Assembly: GCA_023376005.1 (NCBI GenBank)
Contig: CM042157.1
Coordinates: 22,081,427 to 22,145,426 of the forward strand
DNA from: Doryteuthis pealeii
Taxonomy: Eukaryota > Mollusca > Cephalopoda > Myopsida > Loliginidae
Direction of reading: 5' to 3'
Length of the DNA stretch: 64,000 nt
In this document: positions 23,701-34,659 of the stretch, piece after piece
Layout of the letters: each line of letters starts with the position of its first letter
How positions within the stretch are numbered: the first letter of the stretch is position 1
Program-made: the position numbers and the translations under genes
The notes under the pieces: generated by a model
What the model was told of the DNA's origin: nothing
What the model saw: only the letters and a program-made list of their open reading frames with translations
The model's database searches: none

Positions 23701-24347
23701 TAAGTTGGTAGTTATGTAGGTACGTAAGTACGTAATTTGTATAGGAGAAATCAACATAAAGTTCTCGATGTAACACGTATATTTATTTACTATTTCAGAA
23801 AAAAAGAAAGAAAAAGAAACCGCGTGAGACGGAATAGCAACAAATATTGAAATGCGCTCAATTGGTTTAAAAAAAAATCATAATACTGCTTCCGGCCTGA
23901 AAGATTAGGACTTCCTTTTTCCTTGATTGGTTGATAGAAAATCTCGGTTTGAGGTCCAAAATATAATGGAAATTAATGAGGACAATTAAGTCGTTAACGG
24001 ATTCTTGTGCCAGAGTTACTTTACATGATTTAATTAGAAAGTTACTGCGTTTATAATTATATGTTATCGTTTCGGAGAATCCATGAATGATGGGGAAAAG
24101 GTTCATGCCGGTTAAACTGATGTCGTATGCTAATCTGGGCGAAATATGATATGCACTACGATTAGAATTAATCGAAACGTCTGCATCGACGTGTGTGGTC
24201 TAACTTGGTGACGTGATTGATTAAAGAAATTAACAGTGGAAATGAAAAAAACCCAAAAAACAAACAAAAAAAACATAGGAGAAGTGAAGATACAAGGAAA
24301 CGAATAGACAGGAAGCGGAATACAAATTGGAAATGGGTCGTGAAAAC

Positions 24348-24684
24348 CAGTGATTCTCAACGTGGACCATCTGGACCATCTGTGGTCCACAGAACATTTC
24401 TAGTGGTCCACAGAACATTTCTAGTGGTCCACAGAGAGTTCGAAGCCACAAAAATGTTTTAGCCATTTCACAAAGATTTAACTAATTTAGCGCTTCTTAT
24501 AATGACCCTCCCCAGTTGAAATCTCTATTTAAGCGCACGTCGATGATCGGCGGAAAATGAATTGTCTTGTCTTACTTTAACACGTGTGCTAGCCGCTCAC
24601 AGCAACATTCAGAAAGGTAGAATTGGTCCATGGGAATTCTTTGATAAAAAAATGTCCATAAGCCGAAAAGGTTGAGAAGCACTG
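24348..24684 (+). mobile_element. hAT-type non-autonomous element (MITE)
   Basis: 337 bp with imperfect terminal inverted repeats: CAGTGATTCTCAACGTGG on the left, the reverse complement of AAAAGGTTGAGAAGCACTG on the right. The flanking 8-bp TSD is GTGAAAAC (24340-24347) / GTGTAAAC (24685-24692), the length expected for hAT transposases. Near the left end TGGTCCACAGAACATTTC is tandemly repeated. No transposase is encoded; the frames across it are incidental. Confidence 0.88.
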
Positions 24685-24854
24685 GTGTAAACGATAGTTA
24701 GAAGTTGGGTAAAAAAATAAAGATGATTATTTTTAAAGTCGAGACATCATCGGATAACCCTGACGTTCGCTCCGCACACCATTCCTTTCTGTGTTCAGCA
24801 GTAGATTACCTGTAGAAAATTAAACTTTATCTAAGGGTGAAATTTTAATTTAGG

Positions 24855-24935
24855 AGCTCTGGAGAGTGTGATATACCCCTTCACCGCCATTACTCTCAGG
24901 TCCACTCTAAATCGAAGTAGTTAGTACCTATTAAT
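24855..24935 (+). mobile_element. S3 SINE-like fragment
   Basis: CTCTGGAGAGTGTGATATACCCC, TCACCGCCATTACTC and CAGGTCCACTCTAA match the middle of the S3 element. Confidence 0.6.
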
Positions 24936-25354
24936 AATAATATCTGGTCACGTCAAACCTTAGATTATTCCAATTGTATTGCTCTAATGTGTAACGTATT
25001 GGCGTTTTACCGTGTCTCACAGTGCCTCAAAATGCACGGCACTATTAAAAGTTATTCACTGGTCACTGGATGCTTACAAAGCATGTAAACTTCAACACTC
25101 ACAGAATCTAGTAGTCAGCCTTCAAGCCCAAAATTCTTCCACACTTCTTCGCGTGGTCAGGGAAAGATATCACCTTACAAGACAAGTGGTACTTCGTTAC
25201 GGTCAATTAACTTTCTATCTCCACGGGGTATCTTCGGGCAGGGGATCTCATTCATAAGAAATCTCGTAGTATTTCTTTGGCGTAGTAAAATAAAAATGAG
25301 GACAGTACTTCTTGCTTTTCATCAATTTATTTTCTTAATGCAAGTTATTGAGAC

Positions 25355-25655
25355 AACCCCCCAAACCTTTTTATCATAAATGTGCTTAGGGTATTAGTAC
25401 CCTGCCTATGGCGCTCTGGGGAGTGTGAAGTACCCCTTCATGGCCATTATTCCCAGGTCCACTCTGACCTAGTGTGGTAGTACCTGTTAGGGTCCTATCT
25501 ATGGATTAAATAGAAAGTTGAGTTTAAAAAATGGGTTTTAAAATTTTTTGAATACCCAGCAAGAATGAATAAAACAAAACGTCTTTGGCATAAAATAACC
25601 CAACAGCGGTTGACATACCGTAAAATCCAACCAACCAACCAACCAACCAACCATA
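25355..25655 (+). mobile_element. S3 SINE-like element with (CCAA)n tail
   Basis: Matches 16386-16724 from CAAACCTTTTTATCATAA to GACATACCGTAAAA. Here the tail has become (CCAA)n instead of (AAAAC)n. The 77-codon frame across the 3' end is incidental. Confidence 0.75.
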
Positions 25656-26353
25656 GAAAAAATTCATTTATTATTGCAAAAGATGTAGCCTATGTAAATC
25701 AGTGGTACTTTTGTCCCTTCCAAAGTGCCCTAACCTCAGGATCTTACATAAGTATCCCAAAAAGCGACTCAATGCGCAAACTTCTCACTTGCCGTTAGTG
25801 TCAAACAGGAGTTGCATCAAAAAACGACTGCCAAGAAAAGACTTAACGTAGCAATAAGGCGCGCGCAGGGGCAGGCGCACGCACAACAAACACGACTACT
25901 AGCTGCACGAACAGTTTCCCCTGTCACCGCGTTTTGGAGAGCTTACTTTTGGGATTACCCTCGTATAATAAATGGACATTACATTCATTCCAATATAATA
26001 TATACAAAACCAACGTAAAATAGATTACTCTTATTACTGAATAAAAATGTTTGAAAGATTTGGCTGCAAATATCACGTCTCATTTAATAAAGCAATTCAT
26101 CATTTTTTTTAAAATTATTCCCACGAATAAAAAATATCGACACAGAGCATTCTGACATTAAAAGAGAAAAAAATTGAACAGTAATAACAGTTGAATATTA
26201 CCGTATTTTAATATATAAATGCATTGAACATACAGATGAAAGGATTTATTAGAAGGTATGGACGGAATAGCGTTATTACATATATAATGTATATACATTA
26301 GTAATGATGTTAATATAATAATACTTTGAATGGCATGAAAAAGGGGGTTATTA

Positions 26354-26425
26354 GTTAAACGTGTGTAGAAAAAGCTAGATGGGAACTGTACTAGGATGCT
26401 ACGTGCTGTCTTGAACAAATCCTAG
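26354..26425 (+). pseudogene. RTE/Jockey-like LINE ORF2 fragment
   Basis: Reads KRV*KKLDGNCTRMLRAVLNKS, matching the KRLENKLDG..TRMLRVILNK stretch upstream of the ORF tail at 37424-37815. One in-frame stop; both ends lost. Confidence 0.6.
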
Positions 26426-26725
26426 AGGCTGCATCCCACAAATGAACCACTGAACTGCCACATGCCTCCTATCACACAAACCCGCCCTGTCTGCTGGGGT
26501 GTTAGAATGCACCGACTGCACCTCTGCAGAGGGGTAAGACTACTGCAATGGGGACACCTGTTGGCCGTGGGTGGCTTAAGGATGGAGTCTTGGTGGATGA
26601 GAAGTCCATGACCTGCAACACTCCACTTAGATTCTTACTTAGGCTAGACGGGCGGTCGGAGAGGCCCCTTCCGATCAATCGGCAGGTCACGTTAAGCCCT
26701 AGCACCTATATGATTTCCCCAATCC

Positions 26726-26998
26726 GATTACCCTTATGACAAGCCCCAACCCTTTTTATCATATGGGTGCTATAAGGCAGTGCCTGAGGGTCTACATGTC
26801 CTGGAAATGACGTTAAACTCTATCTGATGGTGAGTGGTAGTACCTGTTAGGGTCCCATCTATGGCTTAAGTAGAAAAATATATTTATAAAAGAAATTGTG
26901 TATCCATTAAGAATTAATTTATTTCAAAACTTTATCGGCATTAGATGAGCCACTATGGTTGATATGTCGTAAAACAAACCAAACCAAAACAAAACAAA
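26726..26998 (+). mobile_element. S3 SINE-like element, internally deleted
   Basis: Starts CCCTTATGACAAGCCCC, keeps the first 95 bp, then jumps from ATCTGATGGTGA straight to GTGGTAGTACC. About 75 bp of the S3 centre is missing. Ends in an (AAAAC)-like tail. Confidence 0.75.
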
Positions 26999-27011
26999 CT
27001 ATCACACACAC

Positions 27012-27021
27012 AATATATATA

Positions 27022-27062
<41 letters not shown>
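27012..27062. repeat. (TA)n microsatellite
   Basis: TA run with a TATTATA slip, immediately upstream of the 27057 repeat. Confidence 0.92.
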
Positions 27063-27063
<1 letters not shown>

Positions 27064-27310
27064 CCAAACTTATTGGTAAATCTTCGTGGTGAGAGAAAAA
27101 ACTAGTAAATAGTTTGATTGTAAAAATATACTACCAAACATCAATCGGGAGAAAAAAAATTTTGGAAAAAAGAAAAGACCAAGATAATCGTACCAACAAA
27201 AAATAATCTATTGGTACAATATTTTGGCCAAAAGAAAAAACAATTTATATGCATATATATATATATATAAGATAGATATATTCATATAAAACCGCCAGGA
27301 GACTAAAGCT
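27057..27310 (+). repeat. Interspersed repeat, 'AATATACCAAGCG' family
   Basis: Second member of the family at 1938 and 31308, here outside the large duplication. It shows that the family is dispersed rather than confined to the A/B segment. Confidence 0.75.
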
Positions 27311-27383
27311 AATAAGTAAAAAGTGCTCAATACCTAAGTAGGCAAATGATAAAGATAAATCTAACGAGTCACTAGATTTATCT

Positions 27384-27389
<6 letters not shown>

Positions 27390-27452
<63 letters not shown>
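27390..27452. repeat. (TA)n microsatellite
   Basis: About 63 bp of TA preceded by a hairpin (GATAAATCTAACGAG / CTAGATTTATC). Confidence 0.95.
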
Positions 27453-27455
<3 letters not shown>

Positions 27456-28210
27456 GAACTCTCCCGGTGTTATGGACGTATAAATGTCCAATGGTTATAA
27501 AATGACACACTTGATATGGTGGGGAATCTTAGTAAGTGCCAAACTCATTTTATTTGATAAGTGTCGGTAGGAGAAACATGTTAATCTTCCCTCAATGACC
27601 AAATTCTTTGTATAAGAAAATGAAGAATAAAATGAATTAAAATTCACAAAGAAATAAAACAACCATTGTGTCATCCAACGTTTATTCTTTCGAACTGAAT
27701 ATTCCTATTATGAATCATCTCCGAAGACTTATTCATTCAACATTATTTCATTATAGAAAGATGCTCCTAGACAACAAAACTCATGCTATCGGTTTTAAAC
27801 ATTCTGTGTTATTGTTTTTTTTGTTTTTTTTTTACTAAATTAAATATGCTAATTCCGATTCTGTGCTGAGAATTGATCTGATAAGGAGTTTGTAAATTGT
27901 ACAACATATGGCACGAGTATCCTTCAAACCAAAAGTGTCCCCATGAAGTAATTTTGTAAACATATAAATTTTTTATATATTTATCTGTTTGGACCAATTA
28001 TTTCCGGTTAACGTTTTCCAGAACATCCTTCTCGGTAAAAACTGGGTAGTCAACTCTGCTACTGACCCGCTTCTTTAAGCTGGCTCTACTTATGTATTGA
28101 GCAGTTTTGTATATTCATTATTTTTACGATTCATTCGGTTTCTTTTTTTCCCCGACTGTAAAAATTGTGACCCGCTGGATTACTTTAATTTACCGTTCAT
28201 TCATTCTTTC

Positions 28211-28213
<3 letters not shown>

Positions 28214-28266
<53 letters not shown>
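28214..28266. repeat. (TA)n microsatellite
   Basis: Pure TA run. The frame crossing it is Tyr/Ile low complexity. Confidence 0.95.
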
Positions 28267-28272
<6 letters not shown>

Positions 28273-28319
28273 AAATTCTGTTGTACCTATTTTGTACGTT
28301 TTTCAACAAGATCCTTACC

Positions 28320-28530
28320 AATACATCAAATTTTCTTTCTTTCTTTTTTCATTCTTTCTTTCCTTCTTTCTTTCTTGTTCCTCTAATCTTTCATATGATT
28401 CCATTTCTTTCTTTTTTCATCCGGTTGACTGCATTTTCCATAACATCGTAATATTTTATTCGTCCCTTTTTTCACCCCCCCCCTTTCCTTCTTACTAATC
28501 TTCCTTTCTTCTTTCCATATTTTCTTCTTG
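28320..28530. repeat. Pyrimidine-rich tract
   Basis: TTTC/CTTT-type low complexity. Confidence 0.8.
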
Positions 28531-28736
28531 AATGAAATAAGGAAAACCATTTAAAATGAGACAGAAATGAATGAAAAACTCTAAGGAAAGAACGAAAAAA
28601 AACATTAAAAAAAGAAATAAGAAATGATTTAAATAAAGAGCTGTTATAAGCCAAGATTAAAAATGAATAAGTGAATGAATTAATGAATAAAGAAAGAAAG
28701 AAAGAAAGAAAGAAAGTAATAATGTTTTATTATTAA

Positions 28737-29030
28737 GATATTTTCCACGTACCCTTGTACAGGTCAGGCACAAGGCCCTATTAACGTTGGACCACCCACA
28801 AACCGAAGCTCATGGGTGGCGGGTGAAAAATTGCGTCGATCCCGTCGGCATTCCCCCTCAAGAGGGGCGCCTCAGGCACTGGGCAATAAACCCAGCCCTG
28901 CCCCTTTAAATCGAGGGGGCAGGTGTTGCCTGGGGGGATGGCCCCCTGGGATCGACGCTATTATTATAACATAACCGGTCCAGCGGCCGAAGCTTGCCGG
29001 ACCCCCAGTCGAAACCGGGTGGGTTAGCAT
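28737..29030 (+). mobile_element. Structured GC-rich retroposed element, family S4, copy 2
   Basis: 294 bp, flanked by near-identical direct repeats of about 19 bp (AATAATGTTTTATTATTAA at 28718-28736; ATAATGTTTTTATTATTAA at 29031-29049). It shares with copy 1 GCGTCGATCCCGTCGGCATT, CCCCTCAAG, TGGGATCGACGCTATTA and CACCGGTCCAG-type blocks. The terminal hairpin here is GTCCAGC..GCCGGAC, against GTCCAGT..ACTGGAC in copy 1. The differences look compensatory, so stems are kept. Confidence 0.8.
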
Positions 29031-29209
29031 ATAATGTTTTTATTATTAAATTATGTTACAATAGCATAACTGGAATTAGAATATGTTTTTAGATATTAAA
29101 AAAATGTCATTGTCTCCTTGGTTAATCTGAGAACTTTTCTGTGGCATCCACCCCTGTATAAAAGATGAAACATTTCATGAGTAGCATCCTCATAACCAAA
29201 CAGAGTTAC

Positions 29210-29310
29210 AGATTGGTCGGTTGTTTTATGGCATATCAACCTTTTTCGGGCCATTTAATGCCTAATCATGTCCTTTGATATCAGGGTGCTTACAGTACCT
29301 GCTATTGCTT
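29210..29310 (-). mobile_element. S3 SINE-like fragment, 3' end
   Basis: The reverse complement reads GGTTGATATGCCATAAAACA and an adjoining ATTAAATGGCC stretch, matching the S3 3' terminus. Confidence 0.6.
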
Positions 29311-29907
29311 AAATGGTCACCCTTCTAAGAATTCAAACAGACTCATCACTGCTTAACTTTGGTGATCTAGCAGTAAAAAGTGTGTTAAATATAACTAGAC
29401 CATAAGTCAGAGTTACAGGACCACTGAACAATTGACATGATAGTTTGAAATAATAGAGTTGCTAATAATTCAGTAGAATATGTATTGTATTCCTTAAATA
29501 TGGATTTATTTTTGGCAATGAAGGATAACTTATACAACTGTATCCTAATGGAGCTGAGGTTGGATAACTACAAATCCCACATTTATGTAGCTAATTAAAT
29601 TTCTTTGTCTGTGGCGCGTTTGCAGTGGGGTGGTCAATAAAATAATGAAACTACATTGGCAACAGCTTATGAGATGGTCTTCACATCAATTTATGATCGG
29701 GAACAATGTAGATAAAAACGAAATAATAAAATTAATATAAATCTAATGTCATCGAGCATTTTCATCAAATTTATTCTGAAAAATAGCATTAATCCTCTTT
29801 GGGGATTTGTTCTATGATCGATATTCAATTACTGAAAGATTATCAGTGTATAGTATTTGCTCAAACTTTCATATGGTGCCTGCTGGGACTGCAAGGAACT
29901 CTTAACC

Positions 29908-29975
<68 letters not shown>

Positions 29976-30002
29976 GAAGAAGAAGAAGAAGAAGAAGAAG
30001 AA
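29908..30002. repeat. (AAT)n-(AAG)n microsatellite
   Basis: AAT units followed without a break by AAG units. Confidence 0.97.
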
Positions 30003-30174
30003 CCACTTTTTATTGATTTTTTTAGATTCTCATTCCAACAACAATTATTGAAACAAGTGAAAAAATTCTGAGAGATGGAGAAGCGAGAGAGATAGGTGGA
30101 AAAGAAAATAGCGAGAGGAGAAAGATTTAGAGAAAGAGGAAGCAGGAGAGAAAAAGAGTGGAAACGAAGAGATA

Positions 30175-30212
30175 GAGAGAGAGAGAGAGAGGGAGAGAGA
30201 GAGAGAGAGAGC

Positions 30213-30258
<46 letters not shown>

Positions 30259-30302
30259 GAGAGAGAGAGAGGGGGGAAGATGTGGAGACAAAAGAGAGAA
30301 AC

Positions 30303-30335
<33 letters not shown>
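30175..30335. repeat. (GA)n-(GATA)n microsatellite
   Basis: GA repeats with G-rich interruptions, then seven GATA units ending at the left boundary of duplication copy B. Confidence 0.95.
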
Positions 30336-30371
30336 ATCATCCCTTACAGCCAGTCATTCGGATTACCTTAT

Positions 30372-30374
30372 AAC

Positions 30375-30430
<56 letters not shown>

Positions 30431-30434
30431 AATT

Positions 30435-30521
<87 letters not shown>

Positions 30522-30532
30522 TATTATATATT
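30372..30532. repeat. (TA)n microsatellite
   Basis: About 160 bp of TA with several single-base slips. Confidence 0.95.
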
Positions 30533-30687
30533 AATGTGTATGGTTGGTACTAGTATACTAGAAAAAGTAATAGTAATCCAACGTACTGTGATATTAGAAG
30601 AGTGCTCAATATCTGTGATAGAGCGTTGATAGTTGAATGAAGTGACAAATAAAAGTTTTAGCTTTATTCATTTATTTGGGAACGATA

Positions 30688-30728
30688 TTACTACCAATGG
30701 TTTCCTACTAAAAGCATTCATCAGGTAA
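30688..30728 (-). ncRNA. Hammerhead ribozyme-like motif, left arm of inverted pair
   Basis: Minus strand: UUAC / CUGAUGA / short AUGC..GUAG stem II / GAAA / CCAUUGG / U / A17 / GUAA. Stem I is UUAC/GUAA (4 bp). Stem III is a 2-3 bp hairpin. It mirrors 30783-30823 across a T-rich/A-rich centre. Confidence 0.65.
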
Positions 30729-30782
30729 ACGAAATAGGTTTTTTTTTAACTTTTTTTTTAAATTAAAAAAAAACTATTTCGT

Positions 30783-30823
30783 TTACCTGATGAATGCTTT
30801 TAGCAGGAAACCATTGGTAGTAA
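30783..30823 (+). ncRNA. Hammerhead ribozyme-like motif, right arm of inverted pair
   Basis: Stem I UUAC (30783-30786) pairs with GUAA (30820-30823). CUGAUGA is at 30787-30793. Stem II is UGCU/AGCA. GAAA is at 30807-30810. Stem III is CC-AUU-GG, and cleavage is predicted after A30819 (GUA). A and G flank stem II, a small departure from consensus. All other core positions fit. Confidence 0.7.
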
Positions 30824-30877
30824 TATCGTTCCCAAATAAATGAATAAAAGCTAAAACTTTTATTTTTCATTTCATTC

Positions 30878-30942
<65 letters not shown>

Positions 30943-31204
30943 AATGCTTGTTTCTGTGGTCCATCAAGTATCAACTTTATAAGATTAACATCCTATACGA
31001 CCTCATTCCACCCGGCCATAAGTCACATTCATTTTCCTAATCTACCCCAAATGATAGCCTTTGTTTAAATGTAATATTAAGCATTTAGAAGTCTTTGAAT
31101 TAAGGAAAATAAATGAAAAAAGGTCTATAAAGGATAAATCCCATACCAACGGGCATGTATTATACCAACTGAGATTAATCAAAAACTCGATTAATTTAAC
31201 TGAT

Positions 31205-31245
31205 GTAACCCTGAAGAATCAATCGATGAAACTCGCGTAGGTTAC
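31205..31245 (+). ncRNA. Hammerhead ribozyme-like motif, type I (strong)
   Basis: Stem I is a perfect 6 bp: GUAACC (31205-31210) with GGUUAC (31240-31245). The core CUGAAGA is at 31211-31217. Stem II is AUC-AAUC-GAU. GAAA is at 31228-31231. Stem III is A-U and C-G closing a UCGC loop. Cleavage is expected after A31239 (GUA). The only weakness is the short stem II. A very small stem III is typical of hammerheads in Penelope-like elements and retrozymes, which often cleave as dimers. Confidence 0.75.
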
Positions 31246-31259
31246 TCCTTTCCATTGTT

Positions 31260-31295
<36 letters not shown>

Positions 31296-31307
31296 ATATA
31301 TAATAAT

Positions 31308-31556
31308 TTAATATACCAAGCGTGTTGGTAGATCCTTGCGGAGAGAAAAAAACCCGGCAGAGAGTTTGATTGTAAAAATATACTACCAAACATCAACCAG
31401 GAAGAAAAACATTTTTGAAAAAAAGAAAAGACCAAGATATTCGTACCAACAAAAAATAATCTATTGGTATAGTATTTGGCCAAAAGAAAAAACAATTTAT
31501 ATGTATATATATGTATATAAGATATATATATATTCATATAACCGCTAGGAGAATAT
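31308..31556 (+). repeat. Interspersed repeat, 'AATATACCAAGCG' family (copy B)
   Basis: Third member of the family; lies 60 bp after the hammerhead at 31205, between two TA runs. Confidence 0.78.
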
Positions 31557-31562
31557 ATATAT

Positions 31563-31607
<45 letters not shown>

Positions 31608-32056
31608 TTTAAGAATTGGATTCCCAGTTTAATATGCGAGATAAGCAATTTGATTTGTGCGCCACAGCAGTGGGTCGTTCTTTTTCTTTTTCTTTTTTTG
31701 ACCATTCTATCGAACAGTTTCCCAAGACTATTTTGTTAAACATTGGGTCATGGAGAGCATGTTATTTATCACCTGGTAATCGTACATAATGAAACTTTTG
31801 ATTACTGTTCGACTATGAATGTAAATTACACATCTGAGTCAAAATTTCAATTAAAAATATAATGAGCATCAAATTAAATCATTGAATTGATCGAACAATT
31901 ACAGAGACTTGTAACAGTAAATTAAGATGAAACCAAAATCAAAATAAAACATATTATTTACTATCGTTTTGGGGATATGACAAAATAATGAAATATACGT
32001 AATTTCATCTTGCGTTTGTGGGCTGTATGCCAAAATCCACAATATATTAAACATAA

Positions 32057-32697
32057 CTAGCAAATATATGCACCTTCCGGGTGCAAGTATTTAAGTTTTG
32101 ATATAATAAAATATCATATTAAATTAGAAAGGCTAATGAAACTGACTAAGAATGTAGATAAAAAGATCTGCAACAGAGGGGGTATAATCGAAAAATAGAA
32201 CAACTTTGAAACTAACTATTCCATCATTTTCCATTACTCCCCTCTTTCATTGGTAAATTTTCCTAATTTAACTATTTAGTTAAAATAGGAAGTAAAGGAT
32301 AATATTACAGTTATTTCTTCTTGTAAATAAATTTCTTTTAAGATTTATCCACGAAATTGTTGTTTATATTTCTTAAGATAAAACCAAACAATTAGAAATC
32401 AATAATACCAAGCACATATTTATTAAAATAAAATTTTAAATATCAGTATGCAAATTAGCCTTCTCGTTCAAACTGTAAACCGCTATTTTGTTGTATATAT
32501 AAATACAATTGCATGTTATTAGTACGTAGATATGGTCAACAGTATTAATAATGTAAAACAATTTTTATTAATAACTGAAGGTTTAAAAGAATGAAATCAT
32601 GGAGAATTTGACGTAAATAATTAAGGGAATTGTGACTTGAGTAGTAATATAGTTTCGGTTACAGACAGAAAAACACACAATCTCCATTATAATAAGA
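32057..32697 (-). mobile_element. Non-autonomous Helitron with empty site in copy A
   Basis: On the minus strand the element starts TCTTATTATAATGGAG and ends with the hairpin TGCACC-cggaa-GGTGCA, eight bases, then CTAG. It sits between host A (32056) and T (32698), as Helitrons do, with no TSD. Copy A reads AAACACAATATAGAATAATT across the same point, a clean empty site. The inverted relative at 36213-36859 has the same termini. No Rep/helicase is encoded. Confidence 0.85.
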
Positions 32698-33289
32698 TAT
32701 TAGAATAATTATTACAATAATATATTTCCATTATATAAAATACGAATATAACACAGTCTTTTTTATCTATCTATTTCAATCTATTTATATCTATCAATGC
32801 ATCTATCTCAGTCAGTTTATATATGTCAATTGAGCTCATTCTCATAGATATCAATTTATCTAACCCATTATGTTTTTTACCAATTACAGTCTATTCATAT
32901 CTATCTATCCAAATTGATGAACTCATCAACAACAGCAGGCACTTTCTGTAAAAATTGGCCAATGAGAGACGAGGACAGACAGGATTTAAGATCGTTTGCA
33001 ACTGTTCTCAAATCAATTACTGGTTGAAGTTTCTGAAGTTTTGAGCTATCTTTTGGTTTAACACCTGAGAAATACTACAAACTTGAACTTATTTCAAGGA
33101 ACACTACAGATTTGCATTTTATATATTACAGAGGAAATCTACAGCAACTGGATTCTAATTATTTGTTAGTAGAACTTAACCATATTACATAAAGGTTCTA
33201 AGATGATCATTATTAAAAATAAAAGACTTAAAATTAAACCAACTTCAGAAAAATTAGACACACTCACAAACAAGCATAAACACACACAT

Positions 33290-33340
33290 ATAGACACACA
33301 AACACATACACACACACACACATATATATATAATATATAA

Positions 33341-33400
<60 letters not shown>

Positions 33401-33430
33401 CTCTGTGTGTGTGTCTCTGTGTGTGTTGTT
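33290..33430. repeat. (CA)n-(TA)n-(GT)n palindromic microsatellite
   Basis: Copy B counterpart of 3348-3478, with TCTCTG interruptions in the GT part. Confidence 0.9.
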
Positions 33431-34089
33431 ATTTATTAAGATTTACTTAGTCTGGAACACAGACCTCAAAGGTTGCTTTCACTAGCTGCTGTTACAAAGT
33501 TATCACCCATCTAAGTATCAATCTAGCCCATGGTTGCTTAACTCTAGCACACAAATCTCGGATTACTTACAATGCCTTCTGTTAATAAGAGGTCACCCCT
33601 TCATTGCCATTACATTCAAAGTGAGAAATCAGCTCAAAGGATTCAAGAATAGGAACAAATTATGGTAAGTTTCTTATATGACATCTAATAATTTTAAACT
33701 GTATCTAAAGGTGAAGTTTCTATCCGGGATTATCTTCTTTTTTTTTTTTTTCATTTGGTAATTATTTCCACGTTGCATATGAATCAAATCGAACTGGATT
33801 CTTTTTCTCATGGATTGTTGAAATTAGGCTGCTTGCTGTGTTGCCGACGCGGCGCAACGTGATGTAACAGGGGGAGAGGTGGTGCCATCGCCTTGTAGTC
33901 GGGTAAGGAGTGTTGCAAGTGCCGTATCTTCCTACAGCAATAAAACAGACAGATTCTTTTTGGCGAACAAAATTGTAGAAATGATTTCGTATGATATAAC
34001 TCGAAGCAAATGTGTAAAAATTAATCAAATTTCCAGAGATAACGACTACAGTCAAGGAAAATTTAGATATGAGTTTCCTTCTTAAATTC

Positions 34090-34140
34090 AGATCTCTGTC
34101 TGTCTGTCTGTCTCTGTCTCTGTCTCTTTCTCTGTCTCTG

Positions 34141-34171
<31 letters not shown>

Positions 34172-34283
34172 TTCATATCACTCTCCTACCTTTCGTCTTT
34201 CTTACCTTCTCTCTTTCTATCATGGTTACATTCTCCTTCCTAGCCCCTTGCTTATGTTCTCTTTCTTACCCCCTCCCTCTCTC

Positions 34284-34334
<51 letters not shown>

Positions 34335-34400
34335 CTCACATCGCTGTCTATCTGTCTATCAGTCTCTCTCTTTCTCTCTCTCTCTCTCCTCCCTCTCTCT
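34090..34400. repeat. (CT)n / (CTGTCT)n tract
   Basis: CTGTCT units followed by long pure CT. The 176-codon Ser/Leu frame through it is low-complexity and not a gene. Confidence 0.92.
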
Positions 34401-34659
34401 CATTCTGTCATCACTTTCTTTCTCACCGATTTTTTTTAAACAGAACTCAATGAAACTATACGGCCGATTATCCCAGTCTTTTTCTTTCACATCACTCTCT
34501 TACCCTCTCGTCTTTCGTACCTTCTCTCTTTATATCACGGTTACATTCTCTCTCCTACCCCCTCGCTTATATTCTCTTTCTTACCCCCTCTCTCTATAAG
34601 GATAATAATAAAAGCAGAAAGAAAGAAAACCAAAAGATAGACAGATACCTAAAAACAGA

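Noticed and set aside
34069..34599. 176-codon Ser/Leu-rich frame
   Set aside because: Produced by a (CT)n tract. The corresponding region of copy A (4400-4730) does not keep the frame.
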